Assembly: GCF_034424215.1 (NCBI RefSeq)
Contig: NZ_CP139960.1
Location: forward strand, 5,022,001-5,086,000
DNA: 64,000 nucleotides
Source: Niabella yanshanensis
GTDB taxonomy: Bacteria; Bacteroidota; Bacteroidia; Chitinophagales; Chitinophagaceae
Reading direction: 5' to 3'
Made by a program: the position numbers and the translations under genes. Below, one piece after another: positions 17,836 through 25,635 of the stretch (positions are counted from its first letter, which is position 1; each line of letters starts with the position of its first letter). The notes beneath the pieces were generated by a model, which saw nothing but the letters and a program-made list of their open reading frames with translations, searched no databases and was not told the origin of the DNA.

Positions 17836-18480
17836 CTAAGAGAATTGCAATGTTAAAAACACTATGACTAACATCCAAATTAGCAACCCTATAAGATATG
17901 GAATACAAAAACGCTTAAATGCTACAGTTTTAGATACATTAAACTGATTGGCGTACAAGAGCGTACCAATATAACAAAATAAGACTTCCCAAATATTTAT
18001 GGTTTGAAGCGGGTACATTGCCCACACTTCTATATCTTTTGTTCCCCAAAAACCGCTTAGTGCACCGGGAATGGAGCTAAAATCGTTTAAATTATTTACT
18101 TCTATAAAAAAAGAAAATGCGACCATTTTCACTAAAAGCATTACGCAAAAAATGATTTCAGCCTTCAAACATACATTTATATTGCCCCGAATATCGAATC
18201 TTCCATTCAATGAAGAATATACGGTTATCGCAAAAGCATTGTACAATATCTTTATTAGCAAAAATACTGGGAGAAGAATTAGTACAACAAGTTGCTTCTT
18301 TTCTTGATCTTCGTAAATATTAAGAATTCTTTCTATCGATATCTGGTCTGCAAAACTGTTGTACAGTATAGTCTTTGAAAAAAAGACATTGTTGATAGTG
18401 TAAGTTTCCAGAATTAAAAAACCGGAAAGCACAACAAAAAACAACCAAAACCTTATCTGAAGAAGTTCTTTTAACAACAC
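17836..18480 (-). CDS. Polytopic membrane protein of the peptide-export operon
   Basis: 214 residues with about five to six hydrophobic segments (around 11-30, 61-90, 105-130, 160-178 and 190-212). The general shape recalls YIP1-like membrane proteins, but no motif settles it. The start is GTG at 18480, 11 bp after the upstream stop; no in-frame ATG is suitably placed. Tight packing inside the operon suggests a role in immunity or export of the peptide. Not recognised as a named family. Confidence 0.65.
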   Translation of the reverse strand: MLLKELLQIRFWLFFVVLSGFLILETYTINNVFFSKTILYNSFADQISIERILNIYEDQEKKQLVVLILLPVFLLIKILYNAFAITVYSSLNGRFDIRGNINVCLKAEIIFCVMLLVKMVAFSFFIEVNNLNDFSSIPGALSGFWGTKDIEVWAMYPLQTINIWEVLFCYIGTLLYANQFNVSKTVAFKRFCIPYLIGLLIWMLVIVFLTLQFS

Positions 18481-18491
18481 AAAGAAGAAAA

Positions 18492-18734
18492 TTATTTATT
18501 CTTAAAATACATATCTTGAAAGTATCTAATCGAATAAAAGGGTATTAATAGTTTCCAAATTTCTGATCGCTTTATCAAACCCAAATGAACAAGTCTTTCT
18601 CCATCAACAATAGTTCTATAAACGAGACAATACCCCAGTAATGCAATAACAAAATAAAGTGAACCTAAAGAGGAGCTCCAAACTATGAATCCGATAGGAA
18701 GAATAATTAATAGATAATATGTAAGAAGTTTCAT
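18492..18734 (-). CDS. Small membrane protein of the peptide-export operon
   Basis: 80 residues. Two adjacent hydrophobic helices (about 3-40) are followed by a basic, amphipathic tail. It is the first gene after the leader peptide (60 bp downstream of its stop) and is 11 bp upstream of the 214-residue membrane protein. Small two-helix membrane proteins next to a bacteriocin precursor are often immunity proteins, but this is inferred from size and position only. Confidence 0.65.
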   Translation of the reverse strand: MKLLTYYLLIILPIGFIVWSSSLGSLYFVIALLGYCLVYRTIVDGERLVHLGLIKRSEIWKLLIPFYSIRYFQDMYFKNK

Positions 18735-18794
18735 AATAAAAGTGATTTAGGGATGAGGGGAATAACAGGCACTATTCATGCCTGTTTAAATTAC

Positions 18795-18992
18795 TTAATG
18801 AACATTTTTCGCCATGCAATTCGTAGCAATAGCAAGCCCTGTAACTGGAATTGCAATTGTTTGAATATACAACCATACAGAAACCCATCCGTGATTGTCA
18901 TACGCATCGTTAATGCAATCCATTGTGCCTTGGCCATCAATACTTTTACCGCCTTCAATTCGCTCCATTTGAGCCATGTCAATCTTTTTCAT
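18795..18992 (-). CDS. Double-glycine-leader peptide precursor (bacteriocin-like)
   Basis: 65 residues. Residues 1-15 form a GG leader: Gly14-Gly15 at -2/-1 and hydrophobic residues at -4 (Ile12), -7 (Met9) and -12 (Ile4), the pattern recognised by C39 peptidases. Cleavage would release a 50-residue core with two cysteines (Cys26, Cys59) and a hydrophobic stretch (about 36-57) bounded by Trp36/Trp40 and Asn58. A Cys26-Cys59 disulfide would close most of the core into one loop. It is the first gene of the operon with the PCAT and thioredoxin-like proteins. No Ser/Thr-rich lanthipeptide core and no maturase gene is present. Probably an unmodified class-II-like bacteriocin or a signalling peptide. 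Confidence 0.85.
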   Translation of the reverse strand: MKKIDMAQMERIEGGKSIDGQGTMDCINDAYDNHGWVSVWLYIQTIAIPVTGLAIATNCMAKNVH

Positions 18993-19216
18993 TTGTTATG
19001 TTTTTAGTGTTTTGTCCACCCTGTCTTTCGCCTTGGGTAGTTTGTTCAGCGTCCTGGTTTTAAGCACAAAGGAAAATGCTACTTTGCTTTGGTGTGCAAA
19101 TGCTAAACCACGTAATTGAAAGTACAAGCATTAGATAAGGGTAATTCGATGTTTAGGTAGCAATTTGCATTGTTCATTTCGGTTACCAATTTCAAATTTT
19201 ATAAATTCAATATTTT

Positions 19217-19245
19217 CAAATGTATAAAGCGAAAAGGATAACAAA
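19217..19245 (-). promoter_or_regulatory. Promoter of the peptide operon
   Basis: Minus-strand -33 element TTTG (19242-19245), 17-nt spacer and perfect -7 element TACATTTG (19217-19224). Transcription would start near 19210, giving a leader of about 215 nt before the precursor ATG at 18992. Confidence 0.55.
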
Positions 19246-19692
19246 TGAATACGAAAAGCCAAAGTTTTGTTAAATAATTAACCCTTTTTAACTTCTGTTG
19301 ATTGGAAAGATATCTTTTTCTTTATTCTTCTAAAGGCTTAAGCGCAGTATAAGATCTGAGTTAATGCTATAATATTCTTTCCTTCCCCTTAACCTGAAAA
19401 TTACAAACTATATTAAGTCGCGAATGTCAAAATCCCATTATGGGGTGGGATTACAGAAAAAACGCAACTCGAATTTAATAGATGCTCTGATGGGCATTAT
19501 AAATAATTTCCGATCATTTAAAAACTCCCGTTCCCTAAGCAGATATGGGGATACACACGAATTCCTGGTTGTCATTTAATTAATTCCATAGAACAAATTT
19601 CATAAACCCACATGTGGGTTAGGTTGTGCTTTTTGCCGGTCCAACGGATGCAGTTTTGTGTTGCCATTGGCACTTAAACAAAACGACCGGAT
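19246..19692. other. Non-coding island DNA with two palindromes
   Basis: No convincing gene is seen in this AT-rich stretch between the peptide operon promoter and the helix-turn-helix remnant. It holds a hairpin AATCCCA/TGGGATT (19431-19437 and 19446-19452) and a perfect 16-bp palindrome AACCCACATGTGGGTT (19605-19620), possibly an operator or terminator. Confidence 0.5.
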
Positions 19693-19824
19693 ATGGACAT
19701 AGATAAACTGGAATTCATCAATTGGATGCAGCGTGTGATGCAGCGATTCGATATGATCACGGAACTGCTCCGGGAAAAACAATTGCAGAAACCAACAATT
19801 GAAGGAGATGAGCTGCTTGATTAA
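19693..19824 (+). pseudogene. Truncated gene resembling the small helix-turn-helix proteins of Bacteroidota mobile elements
   Basis: 43 residues starting M-D-I-D-K-L-E-F-I-N, with the long amphipathic N-terminal helix and E-G-D-E-L-L-D that in these proteins comes just before the helix-turn-helix. The frame stops at exactly the point where the helix-turn-helix should begin and runs into the opposite-strand integrase remnant. Recognition is from memory of the family and moderately sure; full proteins are about 90-120 residues. Confidence 0.5.
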
Positions 19825-19963
19825 TATTCCCGTACTTGACAATTCTTTTACTTACTAGTCCATTCTTGTAAGGTTCGTACCATTCAACTCTCCAGCGCTG
19901 GGAGAGGTCGTAGTCATAGGTCTTAATTTCTGGTACAAAAAATTTTTTTTCTCTTGTATTCAT
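19820..19963 (-). pseudogene. N-terminal remnant of a tyrosine recombinase (integrase)
   Basis: 48 residues with the start seen in Bacteroidota tyrosine integrases: an arm-binding-type segment with P-E-I-K-T-Y-D, D-L-S-Q-R-W-R-V-E-W-Y and K-Y-G-N-I-N. Resemblance ends after N-I-N, where the helix-turn-helix remnant on the other strand begins, so a deletion seems to have joined the two. The catalytic domain (R..H-x-x-R..Y) is absent. It points away from the tRNA with its start 81 bp from the attachment repeat, the usual arrangement. Confidence 0.6.
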
Positions 19964-19977
19964 TTCTAAAAATTTTA

Positions 19978-20010
19978 AAAATGATACAAGAAGCTCCTAA
20001 AATGATACAA
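19978..20010. repeat. Two 12-bp direct repeats, possible integrase arm sites
   Basis: AAAATGATACAA occurs at 19978-19989 and 19999-20010, exactly 21 bp (two helical turns) apart, between the integrase remnant start and the tRNA attachment repeat. Helical phasing and position fit arm-type binding sites. Confidence 0.5.
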
Positions 20011-20041
20011 TGCAAGCCATTCAAAGTGAATAACTTGCATT
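20009..20041. repeat. Inverted repeat abutting the right attachment site
   Basis: AATGCAAG/CTTGCATT (20009-20016 and 20034-20041) with an inner ATTCA/TGAAT. It ends 3 bp from the attachment repeat. It may serve as a replacement terminator for the tRNA or as a recombinase/accessory-protein site; the following minus-strand T content is weak. Confidence 0.5.
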
Positions 20042-20043
20042 GC

Positions 20044-20069
20044 CAGCGGAGAGAGAGGGATTCGAACCC
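20044..20069 (-). repeat. Right attachment site within tRNA-Ser
   Basis: 26-bp segment covering the tRNA acceptor 3' strand and T-arm plus 3 flanking bases; identical to 14612-14637. Confidence 0.85.
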
Positions 20070-20131
20070 CCGGACCTGTTACAGTCAACGGTTTTCAAGA
20101 CCGCCGCATTCGACCACTCTGCCATCTCTCC
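20047..20131 (-). tRNA. tRNA-Ser (anticodon UGA)
   Basis: 85-nt class II tRNA read on the minus strand. The acceptor GGAGAGA pairs with TCTCTCC; discriminator G is at 20047. The anticodon loop CTTGAAA carries TGA (plus positions 20095-20097), a variable arm follows, and the T-arm has GGTTCGAAT. CCA is not encoded. The island lies directly 3' of it, and its 3' end is duplicated at 14612-14637. Confidence 0.97.
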
Positions 20132-20250
20132 GGGCGCAAAATTAGGGGTGTGGTCTCAAATAGCAAAATACATTTTAAATAATTGCTAACTTTTTTTAAT
20201 AAAAAAGACCTGCTGGCTGAGGGCAGGTCTGATCATCATAAGGACGTCAT

Positions 20251-21693
20251 TTAAAGATCTACTTTCAACCGGATACCCGTTCCAATATATTTCAGGTTTT
20301 CCTGTGTTACATTCCTCATCGGAACTTTCAGGAAGGGCTCCAATGCCACCCCGGTTCTTCCCGATATTTTTTGACGGTATCCCATCGAGATATTGTAGAA
20401 ACCGAGAAAAGGAGTATTTTCTGTTGGTGTTTGCATAGATTGGGTGGTTGTGTTTTGTTCGGTAAAAAGAACAGACTTGTCTTCCTTGAGCGCACCTCTG
20501 TTGGTTTCTACTGATACTTTTACATTGCGGTTGTCAACATAAGTATACTTCTTGTTATCGTTAATAACAACAAGTCCTGATACACCGGCTGAGGCGTATA
20601 GCTTCTTACTGATATTGTAATTGATCTCAACCGGAATATCGATACCCGTTAAAAAGCCATCCACCTGCTGAAGTGAATTGGTTTGTTGCCCCGCTACTAC
20701 ATTATAGGCCGATGTTAGCGCGGCTTTTGAATCCAGCGCACTGCCAGGCTTTGCAGCCTCTGCGACTCCCTGGGCGCCATTTACTACTGTGGGTGCAGAA
20801 GCTATCATATTGCCTAAAGGCCCCGCACTGTAGTTCCGGGAGGCTGACAATTTATTATAGGCCACACCCGAACTGATTTTTATTTTATCATTAATAGCAT
20901 AGCCAACAGATACTCCATATCCCATATCGATACCCAGGTCTCCGAATAATGGCGACACGTAAAGGCTGGGCTGCCATTTCCTGTTCTTTTCTTTATCTGA
21001 TTTGTTTGTTGCCTGAGGTCTGGCCGCTACTATATATTTTTCTTCTTCCTGGTAAACCTTTGGTGTATTTGCTACCTTGGGAACATCGGTTTCCACACGG
21101 GTTTTCCAAAAATCTATCTCTGATTTTTTAGTGTCGGATACGGCTGCTGTATTTATATTTTGCCGGGGAGAAATTAACGAGGACGGAGGTGCTGTAATAT
21201 GGGTTGGCGCTCCAAGCCCCTGGATAATACCCGGTTTGAAGTTTACCTTGGCCGACCTGATACCCGGCTTATAGTTGGTCAATGCCGAGGCTACATTATT
21301 TTGATGAATTGCCGTCAGGTTATTGTTATGGCCATCTGTCAGCTCATTCAAACCCTCTGCTCGTACAGCCGGGCTCTCTGATTGAATTTCAGGCGAGGCC
21401 TGGGCTATATTGTTAACCGGAGAGTCGACAGGTGTCGAAGCCTCTCCAACCATTGGTGACGAAGGATCACTAACCGGAGTGGATGCATCAAAAACACGGG
21501 CCAGCAGAAAAATGGTAGTGACCACTGCCGCAGCAGCCATCACCCGTTTCCAAATAGGGATGACGCCCTTTTTAACAGGCGCAGGGGCAGATACCACCTT
21601 GAAGCGTTCCCAGGCTCCCTCGTCATAAGCCTCCTCGTGATGGCGCATCACGCTTTTGATGTGATTAAAAATATCGTCGTTCGACTCTGTCAT
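20251..21693 (-). CDS. Anti-sigma-like inner-membrane protein with C-terminal outer-membrane beta-barrel-like domain
   Basis: 480 residues in four parts: a short cytosolic N terminus (1-46), one membrane helix (about 47-67, after W-K-R), a long Pro/Ser/Asn-rich linker (about 70-235), and a C-terminal domain (about 239-480) of alternating polar/hydrophobic strands ending in V-D-L, like a small outer-membrane porin. Its start overlaps the stop of the ECF sigma gene (ATGA), so the two are translationally coupled and it is probably the anti-sigma factor. The layout fits the dual membrane-spanning anti-sigma factors described in Bacteroides, in which one chain crosses both membranes. No zinc-binding motif is seen. 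Confidence 0.75.
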   Translation of the reverse strand: MTESNDDIFNHIKSVMRHHEEAYDEGAWERFKVVSAPAPVKKGVIPIWKRVMAAAAVVTTIFLLARVFDASTPVSDPSSPMVGEASTPVDSPVNNIAQASPEIQSESPAVRAEGLNELTDGHNNNLTAIHQNNVASALTNYKPGIRSAKVNFKPGIIQGLGAPTHITAPPSSLISPRQNINTAAVSDTKKSEIDFWKTRVETDVPKVANTPKVYQEEEKYIVAARPQATNKSDKEKNRKWQPSLYVSPLFGDLGIDMGYGVSVGYAINDKIKISSGVAYNKLSASRNYSAGPLGNMIASAPTVVNGAQGVAEAAKPGSALDSKAALTSAYNVVAGQQTNSLQQVDGFLTGIDIPVEINYNISKKLYASAGVSGLVVINDNKKYTYVDNRNVKVSVETNRGALKEDKSVLFTEQNTTTQSMQTPTENTPFLGFYNISMGYRQKISGRTGVALEPFLKVPMRNVTQENLKYIGTGIRLKVDL

Positions 21694-22379
21694 GCTTTAA
21701 AGTTTTCACTGTACAGGGCTTTTAGTTTGTTTTTAGCCCTCGACAGGTAAGAACGGCTTACATTTTCAGGAATGGCCAGTAGCCCGGAGATCTCCTGGTG
21801 TGAAAAGCCTTCTATTTCATATAAGTTGAAAATTGCCTGTTGTGTTTTCGGCAATTCATTCAATAATTTTAATATATCCTTAGCCTCCGTGCTTTGCACC
21901 TGCATTTCTGCAATGGGGGCAATGGGCATGTCAGCAATATCATCTTTACCGAAATCTATTTTCTTTTTTCTTAAAAAGTCAATAGCAGTGCGGGAGGCAA
22001 TTTTGGCAATCCAGGCCTTGAAGGAAATGGTGATATCGCCACTTTGTCCTATTGCATTAAAAGATGAAATATTGTTGAATATCTTTATAAAACTATCATT
22101 TACTAATTCTTCTGCAAAGTGGTAGTCACTGACATAACGGATCACCACGCCTTTCAGGTAGCCATAAAAGCCCTTATAAAGCGCCTCTTTCTGATGCTCT
22201 GTGTTGTTTTGGCACCCTTTTAATAAATCTTCCAGTTCATCCCCGCTTATCGCCAATGTCTGTTTTTTTACCAGCTTACTTGCTTCTAAACCAATATTAC
22301 CCCTTTGGGTTAAGGAGCCTTGAACCGGTGGTTCAACACCTAATAATATATTGTCCAACAATATAATATTTTCGTTCAA
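21690..22379 (-). CDS. ECF-type RNA polymerase sigma factor
   Basis: Sigma region 2 (L-Y-K-G-F-Y-G-Y-L..D-Y-H-F-A-E-E-L-V-N-D-S-F-I-K-I-F) and region 4 (L-P-K-T-Q-Q-A-I-F-N-L-Y-E-I-E-G-F-S-H-Q-E-I) are both clear. There is no in-frame ATG before region 2; the listed start is a TTG at 22379, and another TTG about 43 codons in (L-A-I-S-G-D-E-L) would give a more typical length. The partner gene downstream is the membrane anti-sigma-like protein, overlapping by 4 bp. Confidence 0.9.
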   Translation of the reverse strand: MNENIILLDNILLGVEPPVQGSLTQRGNIGLEASKLVKKQTLAISGDELEDLLKGCQNNTEHQKEALYKGFYGYLKGVVIRYVSDYHFAEELVNDSFIKIFNNISSFNAIGQSGDITISFKAWIAKIASRTAIDFLRKKKIDFGKDDIADMPIAPIAEMQVQSTEAKDILKLLNELPKTQQAIFNLYEIEGFSHQEISGLLAIPENVSRSYLSRAKNKLKALYSENFKA

Positions 22380-22474
22380 TTTGTTTATCCTAAAAAATCA
22401 GCCTGTCCTGGTTGTAGCAGGATTGGGCTGATTTATTTTTTAAAGGTACGGATCAATTAATAAGTTGCTATACA

Positions 22475-23200
22475 CTAATGAGCAAACCAGTCTACTGCAA
22501 TCCGGGTTCCTGCTGCCTGGCTTCCGCTGATATATCCGCCACTCCATATTGTATAAAAATTTGAATTTACTTTCGACAATGTGATTGGCTCTGAAGTAGC
22601 AAGCAGTGTATTTTGTCCGGTAGCTCTTAACTCAAATTGGATATTAGAGGCAATTTTATGACTAAAAAATTGCCCTGCATTCTTGTATCTTATGTTGGTA
22701 GCAATTGGTACCGGATTATCTTTTACATACAAATCTAAAGCCGGTGCGTCGGGGGTCATGTTCGCAAAGCGTATGCGAACTGAATCCTGATCGGCAGCTC
22801 TGGTGCTGTCACGGATTAACACAGCATCCATTTTAGAAGCGGTATCCGTAATAAATACAGTGTAAGATTTAGGCGCTTCAAAAACCAGGTTTTTCGAAAA
22901 AATAGGAGTTGCAGTCGATGTCCAGGCGCCATAGACCCGGAAGTTACGGTTACCCGGCTTCACAGGAAGGTAATCCACGCGGTCCGTGTAATTAAAAGTT
23001 GTTACGCCTAATCTGCTGTTATCGAATGCAATATCCAGGGCGGGTACACCTGCAGAGGCGTGAACCACACCAACGCTGGCCGGAACAATACCGTCATAAT
23101 TGGCATCTGAGTTTGATTTCTTGCAGGAAACCAACGCCAGTGCAGCAAAAGCAACTGCTGCTAAGCTTCGGGGGCTAAAGTGTAAAAAATTATAATTCAT
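22475..23200 (-). CDS. DUF4397-domain lipoprotein
   Basis: 241 residues from the ATG at 23200 (a TTG two codons upstream is less likely). A lipoprotein signal ends at V-S-C. The body matches DUF4397: V-V-H-A-S-A-G-V-P-A-L-D-I early, then F-A-N-M-T-P-D-A-P-A-L-D-L-Y, the repeated beta-sandwich halves of that family. It is probably a periplasmic or surface lipoprotein; function unknown. It is transcribed divergently from dnaK and lies 95 bp upstream of the sigma gene on the same strand. Confidence 0.85.
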   Translation of the reverse strand: MNYNFLHFSPRSLAAVAFAALALVSCKKSNSDANYDGIVPASVGVVHASAGVPALDIAFDNSRLGVTTFNYTDRVDYLPVKPGNRNFRVYGAWTSTATPIFSKNLVFEAPKSYTVFITDTASKMDAVLIRDSTRAADQDSVRIRFANMTPDAPALDLYVKDNPVPIATNIRYKNAGQFFSHKIASNIQFELRATGQNTLLATSEPITLSKVNSNFYTIWSGGYISGSQAAGTRIAVDWFAH

Positions 23201-23368
23201 CTTCAAAAGTTCTTGTTTTAAAATAGGGGGATTAAAAATCGGTAACCAGCTGATTTAATGAGATAACGTTGACGAGGCCCCAAACGCAACAGCAGCGCTA
23301 AAAAAAATATTTTTTAAAAAGCCGACATCACGGCGAAGTAATCTGTCATTTTTGCATGTTTTTGGCTT

Positions 23369-23384
23369 CGGCACAATCATTGAA
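23369..23384 (+). promoter_or_regulatory. Possible sigma-54-like promoter of dnaK
   Basis: CGGCAC-N5-TTGAA, 60 bp before the dnaK ATG, resembles the -24/-12 consensus TGGCAC-N5-TTGCA with two mismatches, including one in the usually strict -12 GC. No TAnnTTTG element or CIRCE repeat is visible in the dnaK upstream region. Confidence 0.3.
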
Positions 23385-23444
23385 AATGAGAAGTAGCCGC
23401 AGAAAACGGCAGAAATTCTAAAAAACAAGAAAAACATAAATATT

Positions 23445-25361
23445 ATGGGTAAAATTATTGGAATCGATTTGGGAACCACCAATAGTTGCGTTGCGGTAAT
23501 GGAAGGTAACGAGCCGGTGGTAATTGCAAATGATGAGGGGCGTCGTACCACACCATCGGTAGTAGCTTTCCTGAAAAACGGGGAACGTAAAGTGGGAGAT
23601 CCTGCAAAACGTCAGGCTATTACGAATCCGCAAAATACCATTATGTCAGTGAAGCGTTTTATGGGGCGCAGGTATGATGAAGTGGGCGAAGAGATCAGCC
23701 ATTGGAGCTATAAAGTAGCTAAAGGAGATAATAACACAGTAAGAATTGATATTGACGGCCGTTTATATACACCGCAGGAAATTTCTGCAATGACTTTGCA
23801 GAAAATGAAAAAAACTGCTGAAGATTACCTGGGACAGGAAGTAACTGAAGCGGTGATCACCGTTCCGGCTTATTTTAACGATGCACAGCGCCAGGCAACC
23901 AAAGAAGCCGGTGAAATCGCAGGTTTGAATGTTCGTCGTATTGTAAATGAACCTACAGCGGCGGCCTTGGCTTACGGGTTGGATAAAGGTGGTAAAGATC
24001 ATAAAATTGCTGTATTTGATTTAGGTGGTGGTACTTTTGATATCTCTGTACTGGAACTGGGTGACGGCGTTTTCGAAGTAAAATCAACCAACGGTGATAC
24101 CCACTTAGGTGGTGATGATTTTGATAAAGTGATTATGGACTGGCTCGCAGATGAGTTTAAAGCAGAGGAGGCGATAGACCTGCGCAAAGATCCTATGGCC
24201 TTACAGCGCTTAAAAGAAGCGGCTGAAAAAGCTAAAATAGAGCTTTCCAGTTCTTCTGAAACTGAAATAAACCTGCCTTATATTACTGCAGTAGACGGTG
24301 TACCTAAGCACCTGGTGAAGAAACTGAGCCGTGCTAAATTTGAGCAGTTGGCTGATGATTTATTCGCCCGTTGTTTGAAACCATGTGAAGCAGCTTTGAA
24401 AGACGCAGGTATGAGTGCCAGCGAAATTGAAGAGGTGATCCTGGTGGGTGGTAGTACCCGTATTCCTAAAGTACAGGAAATTGTAGAAAAATTCTTTGGT
24501 AAAAAACCAAACAGGGGTGTAAACCCTGACGAGGTGGTTGCTATTGGTGCAGCTATCCAGGGAGCAGTTTTAACCGGTGAGGTAAAAGATGTTTTATTAT
24601 TAGATGTTACACCGCTTTCGGTAGGTATTGAAACCCTGGGTGGCGTAATGACTACATTAATTCCTGCCAATACTACTATTCCTACTAAGAAGTCTGAAGT
24701 ATTCTCCACTGCGTCAGATAACCAGCCGGGTGTACAAATTCATGTAGTTCAGGGTGAGCGTTCAATGGCAAAGGATAACAAGAGCCTGGGTATGTTTAAC
24801 CTCGATGGTATTCCGCCGGCTCCTCGTGGTGTTCCCCAGATTGAAGTGATGTTTGATATAGATGCTAATGGTATCATGCACGTTACTGCAAAAGATAAAG
24901 GAACCGGTAAAGAACAAAAAATACATATCGAAGCAGGTAGTGGTTTAAGCAAGGAAGAAGTAGAAAAAATGAAGGCTGAAGCAAAAGCCAATGAAGCTAC
25001 TGATAAAGCCGAAAGAGAAAAGATCGATAAACTGAACCAGGCCGATAGTCTGATCTTCCAGACTGAAAAGCAACTGAAAGAGTATGGGGATAAAGTTCCC
25101 GCCGACAAAAAAACAGTTATAGAAAGCGCTGCAGAAAAATTAAAAGAAGCGCACAAGCAGCAGGATATTGCCGGAATTGATGCTGCGATGACGGAACTGA
25201 ACAATGCATGGACTGCGGCAAGCGAAGATCTTTATAAATCTGGTCAGGCAGGTCCTGAAGCTGGTGCTCAGGCGCAGGCTGATCCGGGGCAGCAGGGTGG
25301 CCAGGCTGGAAATGGGGCTACCGATGATGTGACCGATGTGCCTTACGAAGAGGTTAAGTAA
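23445..25361 (+). CDS. dnaK: Chaperone DnaK (Hsp70)
   Basis: 638 residues, the normal length. The ATPase domain begins [10 protein letters not shown] and contains [11 protein letters not shown] and V-G-G-S-T-R-I-P; the linker is [11 protein letters not shown]; the C terminus is a Gly/Gln-rich tail ending V-P-Y-E-E-V-K. It refolds and protects proteins with DnaJ and GrpE, neither of which is adjacent. A strong terminator follows, so it is transcribed alone. Confidence 0.99.
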   Translation: MGKIIGIDLGTTNSCVAVMEGNEPVVIANDEGRRTTPSVVAFLKNGERKVGDPAKRQAITNPQNTIMSVKRFMGRRYDEVGEEISHWSYKVAKGDNNTVRIDIDGRLYTPQEISAMTLQKMKKTAEDYLGQEVTEAVITVPAYFNDAQRQATKEAGEIAGLNVRRIVNEPTAAALAYGLDKGGKDHKIAVFDLGGGTFDISVLELGDGVFEVKSTNGDTHLGGDDFDKVIMDWLADEFKAEEAIDLRKDPMALQRLKEAAEKAKIELSSSSETEINLPYITAVDGVPKHLVKKLSRAKFEQLADDLFARCLKPCEAALKDAGMSASEIEEVILVGGSTRIPKVQEIVEKFFGKKPNRGVNPDEVVAIGAAIQGAVLTGEVKDVLLLDVTPLSVGIETLGGVMTTLIPANTTIPTKKSEVFSTASDNQPGVQIHVVQGERSMAKDNKSLGMFNLDGIPPAPRGVPQIEVMFDIDANGIMHVTAKDKGTGKEQKIHIEAGSGLSKEEVEKMKAEAKANEATDKAEREKIDKLNQADSLIFQTEKQLKEYGDKVPADKKTVIESAAEKLKEAHKQQDIAGIDAAMTELNNAWTAASEDLYKSGQAGPEAGAQAQADPGQQGGQAGNGATDDVTDVPYEEVK

Positions 25362-25386
25362 ACTATAAATAGCATTTTTAAATAGG

Positions 25387-25419
25387 AAGCTGTCTCAATC
25401 AATTGAGGCAGCTTTTTTT
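25387..25419 (+). terminator. Terminator of dnaK
   Basis: Hairpin AAGCTGTCTCAAT/ATTGAGGCAGCTT (one G-U pair) at 25387-25414 followed by a T-run. Confidence 0.9.
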
Positions 25420-25483
25420 ATTGCCCGCCGGCACGGGTTTTCATCCGGTAACTTTATTTTTTTAGAACTTTAATTTTCATTCA

Positions 25484-25491
25484 TATCTTTG
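25484..25491 (+). promoter_or_regulatory. -7 promoter element TATCTTTG upstream of the MATE gene
   Basis: Exact TAnnTTTG match. Transcription would start near 25498, about 138 nt before the MATE start, leaving a leader that contains a mini-frame at 25511-25552. Confidence 0.5.
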
Positions 25492-25510
25492 CGGCACAAA
25501 AATTCGAATT

Positions 25511-25552
25511 ATGAAAGTGATCATTGCCGGAATCCTCGTACGCACCCGTTAG
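25511..25552 (+). other. 13-codon mini reading frame in the MATE leader
   Basis: ATG-AAA-GTG to TAG (M-K-V-I-I-A-G-I-L-V-R-T-R), roughly 13 nt downstream of the predicted transcript start. Its first 11 nt can pair with 25610-25620 (one G-U pair), just upstream of the MATE start. It could be a regulatory leader peptide or chance. Confidence 0.3.
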
Positions 25553-25635
25553 TACATCCGGTCCTATTTTATTTATTTAAACTGTATTGAAGAACTATTT
25601 CATTACGGTATTACTTTCATTCATAATTTTTTCAA

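Larger units (their letters stand above)
14612..20069. mobile_element. Decayed genomic island inserted in the 3' end of tRNA-Ser(UGA)
   Basis: The intact tRNA-Ser lies at the right end and a 26-bp copy of its 3' end at the left end, in the same orientation, which is the geometry left by a tyrosine recombinase using a tRNA 3' end as attB. The cargo is a minus-strand PCAT/double-glycine-peptide operon. Next to the tRNA are what look like an integrase N-terminal remnant and a truncated helix-turn-helix gene, so the element probably can no longer move by itself. DNA inside is visibly AT-richer than the flanking housekeeping genes. Confidence 0.8.

Noticed and set aside
18753-19007. 84-codon plus-strand frame over the peptide precursor
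   Set aside because: Lies antisense to the precursor, which has a consensus GG leader and operon context; low-complexity translation, so a shadow.
19600-19842. 80-codon minus-strand frame
   Set aside because: Antisense to the helix-turn-helix remnant and spans the AACCCACATGTGGGTT palindrome; no motif.
23207-23444. CIRCE (HrcA) element before dnaK
   Set aside because: No TTAGCACTC-N9-GAGTGCTAA-like repeat is present.
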